DNA of 64,000 nt from Rhyzopertha dominica (GCA_025024175.1 QCXZ01000086.1:15466245-15530244); one strand, 5' to 3'. Shown: positions 23,200 through 34,735, counted from the first letter of the stretch. Numbers and translations: made by a program. Notes: generated by a model not told the origin, from the letters alone.

Positions 23200-23566
23200 C
23201 CATTTCATGTCAATGCATGTTGCCACTCGTATATTATGCAGCCGCAACTTGTACAAGGAGTATAATGAGTATGTAAAAGCAGTGTTCCTTAATTGAAAAA
23301 TATGCTGTTCTATATGATGGTCAGTAAACAACTCATAATGTGCATAGACTTGTACATCTTCCAGAGGTTCTATGCCACATGGTGTACTTGATGATTTCAG
23401 CGCATTTAAATTTGAATACCACTTGTTCATAATAAAGAGAATCTTAAAAAGTTCAAAGCATCCACTTAAACGTAATCGGCTGGAGGAACAAGAAAATCTT
23501 CCGTATATAGAGCCACCTGTATTTCCAAAATTACATGAAGAAATAAAAGTGTATTTGAATAAATAA
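23200..23566 (+). pseudogene. DNA-transposon C-terminal remnant (DUF4218/Tnp2-like, tentative)
   Basis: Frames on plus give EKYAVLYDG, NVHSLVHLPE and then MPHGVLDDFSAFKFEYHLF followed by SSKHPLKRNRLEEQE. The order NLVHL, then GxLDxFSAFxFENxL, then NPL, is the signature I associate with the DUF4218-like segment after the catalytic domain of Tnp2/CMC-type transposases. Several frame changes make it inactive. No catalytic residues are present. Confidence 0.35.
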
Positions 23567-23979
23567 CCGACCATACTTGAATTCAAGGACTTTGAAATAA
23601 GTTTAAATCAAATGAATAACTGTGTGTTGTTGAAGGATGGAGATATCTTATTTGTTGAGAAATATGCAAACATAGTTATCCCAACAACATTTACATGTGT
23701 GGTAAAAGGGCTGTAGAAAAGAGGGAGCTTGCACATCTGATATATTTAACATGAGTGTCGTAACAAGACTTACCGCAGAAGACGAAAGAATTAGTATTTT
23801 TCAAATTGAAAAAAGTGTTTATATTATCAGACATTAGGGGAATGTTTCATTATCCCCCTCCTCCACTGTAATTAATTTGCAAAAAATTGAAGCCTTTTGT
23901 ACGTTTTCACTAATATAAACTAGGTATTATTACTTTCTATTTAGGCACACTGTAAAGTATATTTAAATGCTTATTTCAG

Positions 23980-24159
23980 GATTGGGTTATTGTACAGTTT
24001 ACGCTAGAAAAGAATGTTGCAACAATGGCATCATTGTGGTCAGAGAATGAAAATTGTCTTTACTGTTATTGGCCAAAGAAGGTTGTCAGAAAACTAATCC
24101 TAAGTCGGCAACTTCCACAGGATTTGAAGTGTTTCAGGTTGGCAAGTGATAAATTGTAG
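23980..24159 (+). pseudogene. Exon-like fragment with CYWP motif
   Basis: Directly after a splice-acceptor-like TTATTTCAG (ends 23979) the frame reads DWVIVQFTLEKNVATMASLW, then CLYCYWPKKVVRKL and ends at TAG 24159. A similar domain (YAVVEF, then CYWPK) lies at 29350-29586. It recurs in insect repeat-derived proteins, often downstream of DUF4218-type pieces such as the one 400 bp upstream. Its function is not known to me. Confidence 0.4.
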
Positions 24160-25680
24160 TGAGTGTTTAACAATTTCATAATTGCGAGAATTATAATGTA
24201 ATATTGTTAATTCCATGATTGTTCAAATTGAAAAAACTAGGTTCTTTGGCAGTAAAAACTGAGGTGAAAAAAGAATATTATATCACTGGACCCCTCTTGT
24301 TATTAAAATGACATGGCTCTGGGTGTTAGAGGGATGCAGAAATAACTTCGAAAGCAAAAAAAAAGTTAGTACCCTTCAAGTTAAAATTGACCTGTTTCAA
24401 TAATTTTTTCAAACTTGGGCAAAGTCTGAAAAAATAGAGGGTGCAAATTGTAGTTGACATCCCTGTAATTATTTCAAATGGCCCATAACATCTAACAAGC
24501 TAGATACTACCATTTTCTGTTACTGCAGTTTGCTATACTTATATATTCAAGTGATTTACATATCAGTCAATATTCAAGTGCAGCTGAATATTTTCTAAAG
24601 GAATTTGTAAACAAATGTACTTCATGAAAATGTCAGGTTATATGGGGCCTTGGATTCATACAGTTTCTTTCCTTTCAAGTACTATCTTGGTTGTATTAAN
24701 AATAAATTACGTACAAAACATAGTCCCCTACAAAAGATTTATNGACAGTTAGAGGAACAGAATAGATTAACGTTCTAAGCGCAAAGCCTTCAAAATTGTC
24801 GAATGAAATATATGAAGATTGTTTTCAACGACTTTCATATTTCTGTTGTGAAAACTTACGTACTCCTCAATTTATTTTATATCTATAAATTCCCCAAATA
24901 ATTGCGTTCTGATAAAAATAAAAAGATATGTATTATCATCAAGACAAGTAAATATATTTAATGTTGAAAAAATTAATAACAATAACATTATTAAATTTCA
25001 GCACTCAGATATACAACATGAATGTATAACGATTACTCATAAGTATGGTTTTGCAATTTTTCCTCTACTTCATCTTGTTTGAGAACATTTATCAGTACTT
25101 TATGTCTTGAGAACATATGAAATGCAATTTGTGCACATTTTCATTCTTTTAAGGTCACAAAACTATCCGTTCTGTTGTTTTCTATTCCTCTTGTAAAAAG
25201 CATGAAAAATGGTTTTGCAGTATCTTTATATATAACAAGCATTTATTGAATTACCCGGTTTTAAAAATATGGTGCTGTCAAAGTCTGTAGTCCAGTGAAT
25301 AACTTGTATTTTTGTAAGCTGTATGATCCATGTTTTTTAGTCAACAATGGAAAACATTTTTTATCCATTTAGGCCAATATTAATTTTTAGATGATGAAAT
25401 GTGTTCATTATAGTTCTTTAAAATAATAATAAATGAAATGGGAAGGTGGGAGGAAAGGGGATCCATTGGCTGTCAGTTGGTGTGAGTTATAAAAAATCTA
25501 GTTACTAATTTGCAACAAAAGAAGAGTGGATAGCTCTGTGGGCTAAAAATTTTCTGGGAATGTCTAATAGATAGTATTCAGTTTCCGGGGGCACATAGTA
25601 CATTATAGTAAGCAATCTACAAATTAATCAGATAGACAAATACAAATTAATTTAATAATTATGTTCTAACATGGTTGACG
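24160..25680. other. No gene recognised
   Basis: AT-rich with Ns at 24700 and 24743. No motif or repeat was seen apart from a short TA run at 25690-25710 next to the Ginger-like element. Confidence 0.5.
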
Positions 25681-25715
25681 AAGTGTATGTATATGTATAT
25701 ATATATATAGACATA

Positions 25716-26050
25716 TGTCGAATCCATAAGCTGTAATTGTACATTTCATGAAAAGGATGTCCATTTCGTGAAATGGGTCCACATGCTGAAATATTTCAAA
25801 ATTACATCATGTGGACAAAAATTCTGTCCGTTTCTTGAAATGGAAATCATTATTTTCCAAATGATGAACTGGTGCAAAATTACAGCAAATGGATGCACAA
25901 ATCGTCCATTTCACGAAAAGGTAAGAAACGTCCACACAGCTTGCTGAACATATAAAAGGGCGTTGGAAGTGGATGTACACTTCGCGTATTGTACAAAACT
26001 GGCCAATGTCCAGATCATGAAATGAACAAGCTCTTGTCCAAAACATGAAA
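25716..26050 (+). repeat. Left terminal inverted repeat of Ginger-like element
   Basis: Pairs with 28724-29058. Within it, CATTTC(A/G)(T/C)GAAATG-type palindromes recur (TTTCATGAAA near 25745, TTTCGTGAAATG near 25768, TTTCACGAAA near 25911), probable transposase contact sites. It also holds the promoter of the gene. Confidence 0.9.
25951..25958 (+). promoter_or_regulatory. TATA box in left inverted repeat
   Basis: TATAAAAG lies about 220 bp upstream of the start codon at 26171, a reasonable distance for a short 5' leader. The right repeat carries a similar word on the opposite strand (TATAAAAGG reading inward), so transcription could also start from that end, antisense to the gene. Confidence 0.5.
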
Positions 26051-26170
26051 TGAACTGCGTATGCGGAGTAGTACGAGCCGAAACGAACCAGTACGAACCA
26101 ATTCAGTCCTCAGTGGAAGCAACCAGGGTTGTGTGCGTGGTTTATTATTGTTGTAATTCACATTTGTGTA

Positions 26171-28265
26171 ATGGAGTACAACACAAAAGAGAACTTTCAC
26201 GCCAAAATTGCAGAATACTATACTAAACAACCAGCAAAGAAGCCGTTTTCTAAGGAGTCCCTGGCAACCGTCATCAAAGAATTCAAATGTGCCAAACAAA
26301 AATCGTAAGTTATACAGTGGCGTAACAATACCTCGCGGGCTCCCCCGCAAGAATAAATGTAAGAATAGCATCAAAATCGGAAAACGCAATTTATTTTTAT
26401 TTTCAAATAAGATATATCTAGTACACTTCCATAAGTTACTCACAAATATGGCATACATTTTGGATTTTTTGTCGTTTAGATTGGGTACAAATTTCTTGCG
26501 CATGCATTCAGTTGGTGACATGGACATCCACGTCATGTAATGAAATTGTTGCCGATATTTTTCAAAAATTACAGAAATTCGAGCCCATGCTAATTTGGCG
26601 CTGTTTTAAATTGTTTCTTCAAATCAATAGACCGATGAGAACGCGAAATGTGTTATTAATACTTTCGTAATAATGTATTGTGTGTTATTGTTTTAATTAC
26701 AGTATTTATTTATTAGGGGCAAGAAGACTCGGCGGGAGTATCACTTACTCAGTACATACGATATTTTATCTGTTGGCAATGACAATTTTTTAATAAAGAA
26801 GCACGGCAACGGTGACACTGAAATTAAATATCTAGTTGCATACGAAGACCTTTACGAAAGGTGCCATGAAATACACATTTCAACAGGACACGGAGGGAAC
26901 GTAAAAATGAGGAATGCGGCAAAAATTAAATATTCTATTCCTAGACCTTGCATTGAAGCATACTTGGGCGTTTGCAAATCTTGCAACGAAAAGAAAAGTA
27001 TCTCTCGTAAGCTAGTTGTAAAACCTATAACTTCAAAAGACTTCAACGAAAGAGGACAGGTTGATCTTATCGATTTTCAATCTCTTCCGGATGGTAAATA
27101 TAAGTGGATTTTGAATTACCAAGATCATAGCACTAAATTTGTATCGTTGAGACCTTTAGAGACAAAAAGAGCAGCAGAAGTGGCATCTCAACTTTTAAAA
27201 ATCTTCTTGACTTTTGGTGCACCTCGAATCTTGCAAAGTGACAACGGACGAGAGTTCGTTAATCACGTGATAACAGAAATGAAACAGTTGTGGCCTGAGT
27301 GTATTATTGTAAATGGGCGCCCTCGACATCCTCAAAGCCAGGGCAGTATTGAACGCAGTAATCAGGACATCGAAAACATGATCAGAGCTTGGATGTCCGA
27401 TCATAATTGCACACACTGGGCTACGGGTCTACATTTTGTGCAATGGTACAAAAACGTTTCTCACCACAGAATAATTGGGCGATCACCATATAAGGCTCTC
27501 TTTGGTCACATTCCGCGCGTGGGCTTCACTTCATCCAACCTACCAAAGGAAGTTTTGGAACGTTTAGTGAATGAAGAGGACCTGGAAGACCTGCCTGGGG
27601 AGATATCTGAAAATGAAAAAACTCTAACTGAAAACGATCTAACAGGTGTAATCTCTGAACCTGAACGTCAGCTACTTACCACAGAAAACAATGGACAGAG
27701 AGGTGATGGTGGAAGCGAGGATGGTGAGTTTTCTGAAGTTGCTGCTATGGAGTCGAATATGAATGAAAATGAGGAATTAACCATTCGCGAAGAATATATA
27801 CGAAAGGAAAGAGAAGCTGCCTATGAAGGCCAAAAACGTGCAGCAGAAAAGATGTTGTCACCTAAACATAGAAAAATTACGTTTACTGTTAATGATTGTG
27901 TCCTGGTAAGCGTTCCTAAGGTCGACAGAGGGCCAACAGACCCCCAAAATATCGTGGGAATAATAATCGACTGTAAAAACGATGTATATCAAGTTGCCAC
28001 TGAATATGGTGTAATAAAAGGTTGGTACGGCCATGATTCATTACAACATGCTACTTCCAGTTTTTTGAAAATTGAGGATCTTCGTACATCGAAACACCTA
28101 TCTTTACGAGAAGCAGTTGCAGCAAGCTCGGGTGGCCAAGGGGTTGCAAAATGCGCTTATAAGCCCTCTAAACAGCAGTGCAAAACAAAAAGGTGCCTTT
28201 GTAAGAAATCGAACAGATTGTGTACAAGTCGTTGTCACAGCAGTCTTAACTGTATCAATAAGTAG
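26171..28265 (+). CDS. Ginger-like integrase/transposase (KRBA2-like), two exons, 560 aa
   Basis: Exon 1 is 26171-26304 (donor GTAAGT) and exon 2 is 26717-28265 (acceptor TATTAG). Joining them keeps frame and extends the protein 108 residues beyond the ATG at 26907, which is internal. The added part contains YERCHEIHISTGHGG, giving the histidines of an HHCC zinc site with C131 and C134 (CKSC). The integrase core follows, with D161 (GQVDLID), D220 (LQSDNGREF) and E257 (QGSIERSN). The last acidic pair is 36 residues apart, as in DDE integrases. A charged linker leads to a C-terminal cysteine cluster, C-x8-C-x4-C-x-C-x6-C-x3-C-x5-C, like a CXC module. No stop or shift interrupts it. The expected role is cutting and joining the element's own ends in the nucleus. 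Vertebrate KRBA2 carries a related integrase region. Confidence 0.8.
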
Positions 28266-28375
28266 ATAGATAAGAGTTTCAATTTTACCTAGGTTTTCCA
28301 GTTTCACTTACCTAGGTTTTTTGCAGTTTCTGTTTCTTTAAAATGTATGTTTTAAGTTTTCCCTAGGTAATTTAT

Positions 28376-28630
28376 ACATATTTACGTTTGTCGAATGGTT
28401 TATGTTATGTTTTGTACTTCTCTCGTATAATGTGGTTATGTTTTATATATTTCCTAAGTATATGTTTATGTTGCCTGTCTTTTATTGCATTTAAAATCTT
28501 ACCATATTTACGTTTATCGAGTAGTTTATGTAATATTTTGTACTTTTTTCGTATCGTATGGTTATTTTGTTTTGTATCTTTTCGAAATATATGTTTTTGT
28601 TACTTATGTTTTGTATTGCAATTAACATCT
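28376..28630 (+). repeat. Two diverged tandem units of about 125 bp in the 3' region
   Basis: Unit 1 (about 28376-28500) and unit 2 (about 28503-28630) share CATATTTACGTTTRTCGA, TTTTGTACTT and the order of later words, with many substitutions. They lie between the stop codon and the right inverted repeat. Earlier, TTACCTAGGTTTT occurs twice at 28286 and 28310. Confidence 0.65.
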
Positions 28631-28723
28631 TTCCGTAGTATCGTCTGTGTTTTCGTACAGTGGTAAGTATTTAACGAACTGTCATTGCAGTACATAGGTA
28701 GCAGGCCAGGTAGGTACTTTTGG

Positions 28724-29054
28724 TTTCATGTTTTGAACGATAGCTTGTTCATTTCATGATCTGGATATTGACCAGTATTGTACAATACGCGAAGTGTACA
28801 TCCGCTTCCAACGACCTTTTATATTTTCAGCAAGCTGTGTGGACGTTTCTTACCTTTTCGTGAAATGGACGATTTGTGCATCCATTTGCTGTAATTTTGC
28901 ACCAGTTCATCATTTGGAAAATAATGATTTCCATTTCAAGAAACGGACAGAATTTTTGTCCACATGATGTAATTTTGAAATATTTCAGCATGTGGACCCA
29001 TTTCACGAAATGGACATCCTTTTCATGAAATGTACAATTACGGCTTATGGATTC

Positions 29055-29058
<4 letters not shown>
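28724..29058 (-). repeat. Right terminal inverted repeat of Ginger-like element
   Basis: Reverse complement of 25716-26050 with a few per cent mismatch. It is directly followed by a (TA)n tract. Confidence 0.9.

Positions 29059-29121
<63 letters not shown>
29059..29121. repeat. (TA)n microsatellite right of Ginger-like element
   Basis: About 63 bases of TA starting at the first base after the element end. Confidence 0.95.
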
Positions 29122-29126
<5 letters not shown>

Positions 29127-29349
29127 CTTATTTTATAAGGATATAAAAATTTTGATTTTGGTTATAATATTAATTCTTTACTTAAAGTTCTAAATTCAAT
29201 ATTTAATGTTAATGACGATTGTAAAAACTATCAGCTAAAATGCTGTCCAGTAAAAATACTAAAAGAACAGTAAAGGAATTGATACATTATTCAAATAAAA
29301 TTATCTCAAGTGTGGTAACACATGTTTATAATTACAATGTCTGAAGGCA

Positions 29350-29735
29350 GTGGTTTACAAAAATATTTTTAACAGAAAGAAAGAAAGACTGTATGCGGTT
29401 GTGGAGTTCGTCGGAAAGGAACTGGCCATTGTGCTCCTGGCATGGGTTTCAATGGAACACAAAGGATGCTATTGGCCAAAATCTAGCAATAAAGAAAAGC
29501 TTTTAAATTTAATTCGGGAAAAGCGTCCGAACCAGGCATCCTGGGCTACATACAACATTTACACAGTTCATTTTGAGGCAGATTAGTCATTTATAATTAT
29601 TTATATGAACCTCAGCTATTTTTCTTTAAATTATATATAGAGGACTACACCGATGCGGATGCCAGATTTGGGATGCTTATTAAAGTGTCCGAGGCATCAC
29701 GAAGAGAAGAATTAGGGATGAAAGACATTTGAGTG
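29350..29735 (+). pseudogene. Second CYWP-motif fragment with downstream exon-like piece
   Basis: The frame 29350-29586 reads KERLYAVVEFVGKELAIVLL, WVSMEHKGCYWPK, then REKRPNQASWATYNI. It resembles the fragment at 23980 and insect repeat-derived proteins. About 55 bp on, after ATATAG, DYTDADARFGMLIKVSEASR gives a plausible next exon ending at 29732. A GTG, not an ATG, opens the frame, so the start is missing or further upstream. Function unknown. Confidence 0.4.
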
Positions 29736-30179
29736 ATTCGTCCATAATCACCACTACCTTTACGTATTCAGAATCCACAAGTATCCCAGCTTATTTCGTC
29801 ATCTGCAAGCGCCTCAACAGTTACAGTTTTATCATCACCATCTGCCGCTGCTGCTTCAAGTTTGTACGGTTTGTAGTTAGTAATTATATTTATCCAATAA
29901 TAGGTAATAATTAATACCAGTATGTGATGATACTAGTAGTAGTAATAGTGTAGTTTGCACCATTCACCTTCCCTAAGTTGAAGAGTACGTCTCATTGCAC
30001 CTGATTTTCTAGCATACTCTGTAAGCTGTTTTAGTCTTCCGTTGGAGGTTATAAGTATAATGAATGTTGCATATTTAAGGTAGCACGTTTAAGTTGTCCT
30101 ACCCTGAGGATTTCACTTATTTATCAGCAATCTAAATGTAAAGTATTTATCGCAGTTTACCGAACATTTTGAATGTAAG

Positions 30180-31020
30180 AAAAGCATTTACACTTGTTTT
30201 CTTCTGCCGCATACCGTTGCAGAGCCGTATCGACCAAATTAACAACACCATCGTCGTCAACATCTGTTGCGCCTTGGGGTGTATATCATTCTTGAGAAAG
30301 TCATCACAACAAGCTTTGCTTTTTCCGGTTCCGGTAAAATTGGCCTGCTTAGAACTCGGAAAATAGCCGATAATATGCCAAACGCATTTTCGACCACTCT
30401 GCTATAGACAGTCGATAGTTAAATATCCTTTCTTTAGATCCTTTATCGTGTAATCCCACGTATGGATTCATCACGTTTTTGTGCAGTGCAAATGTATCGT
30501 CGCCAAGGAACACATAAGGAACTGCAGCTTTAAGGCCTAGAAAGGACTCTTGGTTCTGGAAGTGACAGTGTTTGTTTTCCTTATATTCTTCCACAAAACA
30601 CTGTTTGTTTAGGCTAGATTTTTAATTTTAAATGCCAAATATGGACAGGTATTGGCATCTATTGAGAGACCCAATAAATATCCATTCAAGGCGATAAGAG
30701 CAAACAGGTAAAAACAGTCAGTCACAAAAAAACCACCAGTGCGTGTGTGATGCTATTTATTAGCAAATTTTCACGATCATCTAGTTTAACTTTGTGATTC
30801 AATCAAGAGGGCGGTTCCTCATTCTCCTCTCCTTATTCTTTCCAACCTCCTAATGATATGAAGAAGTAAGGAAAACTGGGTAATGCTTTTCTTTTTTTAT
30901 TACTATAATCACACGATCTGATGCATAACTACTGTTTTTTTTAAAACTACAGGCTTTTGCAAAACTATATGTTTGCCATCTATCGCCCCCAGGCACTGCG
31001 GGAAAATTTTAGTTCTCAAA
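30180..31020 (-). pseudogene. Harbinger transposase remnant, minus strand
   Basis: On minus, FPQCLGAIDGKHIVLQKP at about 30950-31010 holds the first catalytic aspartate. After a gap with stops, VPYVFLGDDTFALHKNVMNP carries the second acidic residue. IFNYRLSIAE follows, and in a shifted frame RVVENAFGILSAIFRVL carries the last glutamate. Frames are broken at several places and the N-terminus is not recognisable. It belongs to a different Harbinger lineage from the one at 19978-21490, judging by the sequence around each motif. Confidence 0.7.
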
Positions 31021-31125
31021 TTTTTTCACATATTTACAACCATTCTTCCGTAGTAGATATCTGAAAGAAAACAAAGAAAATTTACCATTATTGCGTTTCC
31101 TTATATACCTACAAACCAAAAATTT

Positions 31126-31745
31126 GTAGGATGCAGAAAGCGAGGTCGATGAAAATGAGGAATCTGAAAACATAAATGCAGCACAAGCAACTACCGAAGA
31201 TTCACGCTAAACACAACAGGAAGTTGAGCAATCAACAAACTACCAACCTACTACGTCCAAACGCAAGCTTTTGTGCCCCCCAAAAATGGCTCCCATCGAA
31301 GAGCTCCGCAAGAACCTATAGTATCTGCAGCCTTCGGTTTAAGTGAAAAGTGCTTTAAATAATATACCTCAGGACGAATGTACGAACATTTGGGCAACAC
31401 ATTGTCATAAAATTACAAAAAATTTGTTGGGCACGTTCTATCTATTGTAATGCATAATTTTTCAAGCTGCAATGTGAATGTATAATAACAACAACTCCAA
31501 TACTCTAAATGCGAACACACCTCCTTGGTATCGTTACCCTGGTTCTCAACCATTGCAATCATACATTTCTCTAGATATTTACCATTCACATCCGTTACAT
31601 GCCAACGCAACCAATATTATTTTACAACACCGTCACCGACGCCTTCAATAACTACCAGCATGGCAGCCAGCACCAGTACACCAATAACTAAAGAAGATTC
31701 ACACAGTAGCATTCAACAGTTTTGGTCAAACTTTACTGATTTGTA
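31126..31745 (+). pseudogene. BESS-type partner gene remnant of the adjacent Harbinger
   Basis: After an acceptor-like TTGTAG the frame gives DAESEVDENEESENINAAQA with a stop, then TSKRKLLCPPK, DECTNIWATHCHKITKNLLG and at the end QQFWSNFTDL before TAA. An acidic stretch, basic patch and DExxxxxxxxxHKxxK segment resemble the tail of MADF-BESS proteins. The position next to a Harbinger transposase on the opposite strand supports it. The MADF domain is not seen. Confidence 0.35.
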
Positions 31746-32149
31746 ATGACTTCTGTTATTTATGGGAAACGAAATTTACGTTGATTCAACAACAGTTCTG
31801 TTATTTACCTACCATTATATAATCCTTAAATAGTTAAAAATTTGTTCAAAATTAATGCTTCTCATGCTTCAACCGCAATTCCACTAATAAAATAATAGCT
31901 AAACAATCTTTTTCACGATTTGACATCCTCACTCTGCCAGCTTGAAAACTGAACACATTGTCAATAAATGTGTATGGTGTGAGGCAACTGCAGTTTGTAA
32001 ATATTTATTGGCCACATTAACAAACTTTTATTGGCTATATTTATTTATCGTCTGAGGGCCACTTAACAATGATACGTTTGAGATCTACACAAAAGAAATC
32101 GCCAAACTTTATGTATGGTTGGTACTATATGCCAGTCACTGTATTTATA

Positions 32150-32320
32150 TAACTTTTTATTCGTGCGACAGAAATTGTAAAAAATGCTATTGTACCTGTA
32201 GGACAATTGTCCGAAGATGCCCAAGAAGCAAATCACAAATTATTTTGAACTTACAGGGAGTTTTATTCTAGAGAGGTATCTAGACAATGTAATAATAAAG
32301 TTGTTTTAAATAATCCGTTA
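32150..32320 (+). other. Short conserved repeat-protein fragment (VGQLSEDAQEANHK)
   Basis: A frame opening in VRATEIVKNAIVPVGQLSED and QEANHKLF resembles the (P)IGxLSEEAxEARNK segment I recall from an insect transposon-derived family I cannot name. Only about 40 codons are recognisable. Confidence 0.3.
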
Positions 32321-32339
32321 ATTATTTACTTAATCCGTT

Positions 32340-33410
32340 CATTATTTACTAACTCTTCTACTGTGATCAGTACCTGAAAATTATACCTATAAATTGAAAA
32401 GGTGTGTGGGGTCCCTATAGGATCCCACATCCCACATGAGTATTTACGCTGACTTGACTACCATGAGGGTCTAAAGGTTAAACGAAGGCGTACTGTAAAG
32501 AGATATGAGGAAAACAGCTACACTGGAGAGTGTTCGGCCGATGATGGCAATCTCCCAGTACAGCCCTCCATTACTGCATTCTACTCCCGTAACTCATCAG
32601 TACAGTTGCATTGCAGGTGCTCCTATGTAACACCTTCATCTTCAAGTGGCAGCACTGGCTGCAGTTGTTCTAAGCATGAAGGTTATAATGCTTTTTATTT
32701 AATGCACTTATGTATTTACAAATAATATTTTTTATTCTTTCAGTATTATTGAAGAATATTTTAATGACGAAGGGAATGACAAATAGCATCCAATATTTTG
32801 TTAAACTTGCACAGAAGCAAATAGTTTAAGTTTATGCGATTTGCCTTCTTCCGGAAAAAGAAATTTGAGCAATTTAATAACAAACTTGAAGCAGAGTTCA
32901 TGGCTTCAATGGTTAGTCAATTTAGTTTTAATAATTTTTATACATTTTCTTGAATAACAGGCCTTTTATTTTCATCAAGTTTGAAATTTAAAAGTTATAT
33001 TACATCTCACTTGCTTCCAATATTTCTGCCTGAAAAACAGTAAAAACTGATCTGAAGTAACCTTTAATGAAATGAGCAGGATATTCAAAGTGATTAGAAT
33101 TGTGATAATGGTAAATGTTTACAATTAAAAATTGTAAATGTTTTCTCGCGTTGCCTAAATTTAGGATATAATCTTTCCAAAGGGGATATTAATTTTCATT
33201 TAAAATTAACTTGAACAATAAAACAGTCTTAGCTCATAATTACACTTTTTTGCTTTACCCCTGTATTGGTGCAGTTACAATCTTAATTATTATTTTATAT
33301 TAGGCATGAAATATGGAATTAAATTTATAAATGTGACATGCATTTCACTATTCGTATAAAAAATTTTTCCTCACATATGTAAGTCCACGCATTTTGATTT
33401 GCTCATTAGA
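32340..33410. other. No gene recognised
   Basis: One frame at 32500-32690 is open for about 65 codons with cysteines (VQLHCRCSYVTP and CSCSKHEGY) but matches nothing I know. The rest is AT-rich. Confidence 0.4.
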
Positions 33411-33419
33411 GTGGTGGGT

Positions 33420-33507
33420 NTGTTATATGTGTTTGAAATTTTCTACATTTGTGTCTGTGGTGTTTTGTTTGTTACAATTTTACTTTTTACTAGTTAAAGC
33501 NTTTTAG

Positions 33508-33542
<35 letters not shown>

Positions 33543-34735
33543 NACNATTTTTGTTTATTTTTGATTAATGAACACCTTACAAACTTTCTGGGTAATAATA
33601 ACAACATAAACGAATACGTGCTTGCGGTTTGCATGACAACCATGCATTCTCATTGTTCACTTTCAACGCCCTCTATCGTTAGAACCTCCAACCTCATGAG
33701 CTGCTGAGGGCGCAAAAATTCCAACAAGTACACAAATAATATTAAACTTGTACACCTTTGCAACGGTCACTCCCTAAATCCGCATCACATTAGTAACATT
33801 CATATTATTCGGTAGTTTAAGTTGTAAATAAAGTGTGTTCATTAAATCACCTTGTGAACATCTACGTTCGTTTCATTTACTTGCCACTGTGTTTGAATCG
33901 GGGCAAATTCACGTTGTTCGCGAGAGTGCAGGTAGGTGCTCCGTATAACAAAAAACGCGCGAAAATTTTTTTGGTCCTTCGCGCCGGATCTAATAAGCAG
34001 TGTAAGTGATATTGTCGATAAAAAGGTGATAGTTTATGGAAACACAATACAACGTCATTTCCAAAGAACGTATCAAGCCAACGCTACCGACCTGGCAACA
34101 CAGCCACATTCTCACATCTGGTTTCCATCATACGCGGGCCAAATCCACGATTTTGGGACTGGACGTAAGTGAATCGCCTATCCTTTGTTTCACACATTTA
34201 CAAACTACGTCTTGCATTTTGACACTTATTTTTAACGGCCATTATGAGCACTATAGAACAACTTAGAAAAGAACACGGTATTGTAAAAGTGCATATTACA
34301 AGATTTGAAAAAATCTTACATAATGCAACTATAGATATCGCACGGCTAAATTTGCGAATTGGAAAGTTTAAAATTTTGTACGGTCAATTTGATAAAATAC
34401 AAACGCAAATGGATTTGATCGAACTGAACGCCACGAAGACAAGAACGGGAAGCTTTTGAAAATGCATATTACACATTGCTATCAAAACAGTTGATCTCAT
34501 TAATGGAAAACAATCACAAACAACTTCTTTAGATCGTCACAATTCAACCCCTGTTTCCACAAAGGAAATGCGGATTCGATTGCCATCCTTCGACGGGAAA
34601 TACGGCCAATGGTTGGGATTTTATGGCACCTTCACCTAGCTCATTGACTCCAATGAAGCTCTTTCTAGCATACAAAAGTTTCACTATTTACAATCAGTTC
34701 TTTCTGGAGAGGCCAAACAGGTCGTCCAGTCATTA
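33420..34735 (+). pseudogene. BEL/Pao retrotransposon 5' fragment with gag
   Basis: The frame 34244-34456 reads MSTIEQLRKEHGIVKVHITR and QFDKIQTQMDLIELNA. A second frame from 34570 gives RIRLPSFDGKYGQWLGFYGT, a stop, then SNEALSSIQKFHYLQSVLSG and EAKQVVQSL. This is the start of BEL/Pao gag with its DUF1759 segment (LPxFxGxxxxWxxFxDxF...KFxYLxxxLxGxA). Sequence from about 33420 (TGTTATATGTG) to 33900 may be its LTR and leader, but I could not find the partner LTR. The gag ends abruptly at about 34735, where a pogo-like transposase begins. Confidence 0.6.
33510..33541. repeat. (TA)n microsatellite
   Basis: A 32-base TA run flanked by single Ns at 33420, 33501, 33543 and 33546. Confidence 0.9.

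Larger units (their letters stand above)
25716..29058 (+). mobile_element. Ginger-like DNA transposon, 3.34 kb, 335-bp inverted repeats, near-complete
   Basis: The element begins TGTCGAATCCATAAGC and ends with the reverse complement GGATTCGACA. TGT...ACA ends with long inverted repeats and an integrase-type transposase define Ginger elements, cut-and-paste relatives of retroviral and Gypsy integrases. The inverted repeats span 25716-26050 and 28724-29058, each 335 bp. One two-exon gene lies between. Flanking 4-mers are CATA and TATA inside (TA)n sequence, so a 4-bp target duplication cannot be confirmed. Confidence 0.8.

Noticed and set aside
26907..28265. 452-codon ORF taken as the complete integrase
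   Set aside because: Coding sequence continues upstream without a stop to a good acceptor at 26716, and includes the zinc-site histidines, so the ATG at 26907 is internal.
28388..28666. 92-codon hydrophobic ORF after the integrase
   Set aside because: It is produced by the T-rich tandem units in the 3' region, and its internal repetition follows the DNA repeat.
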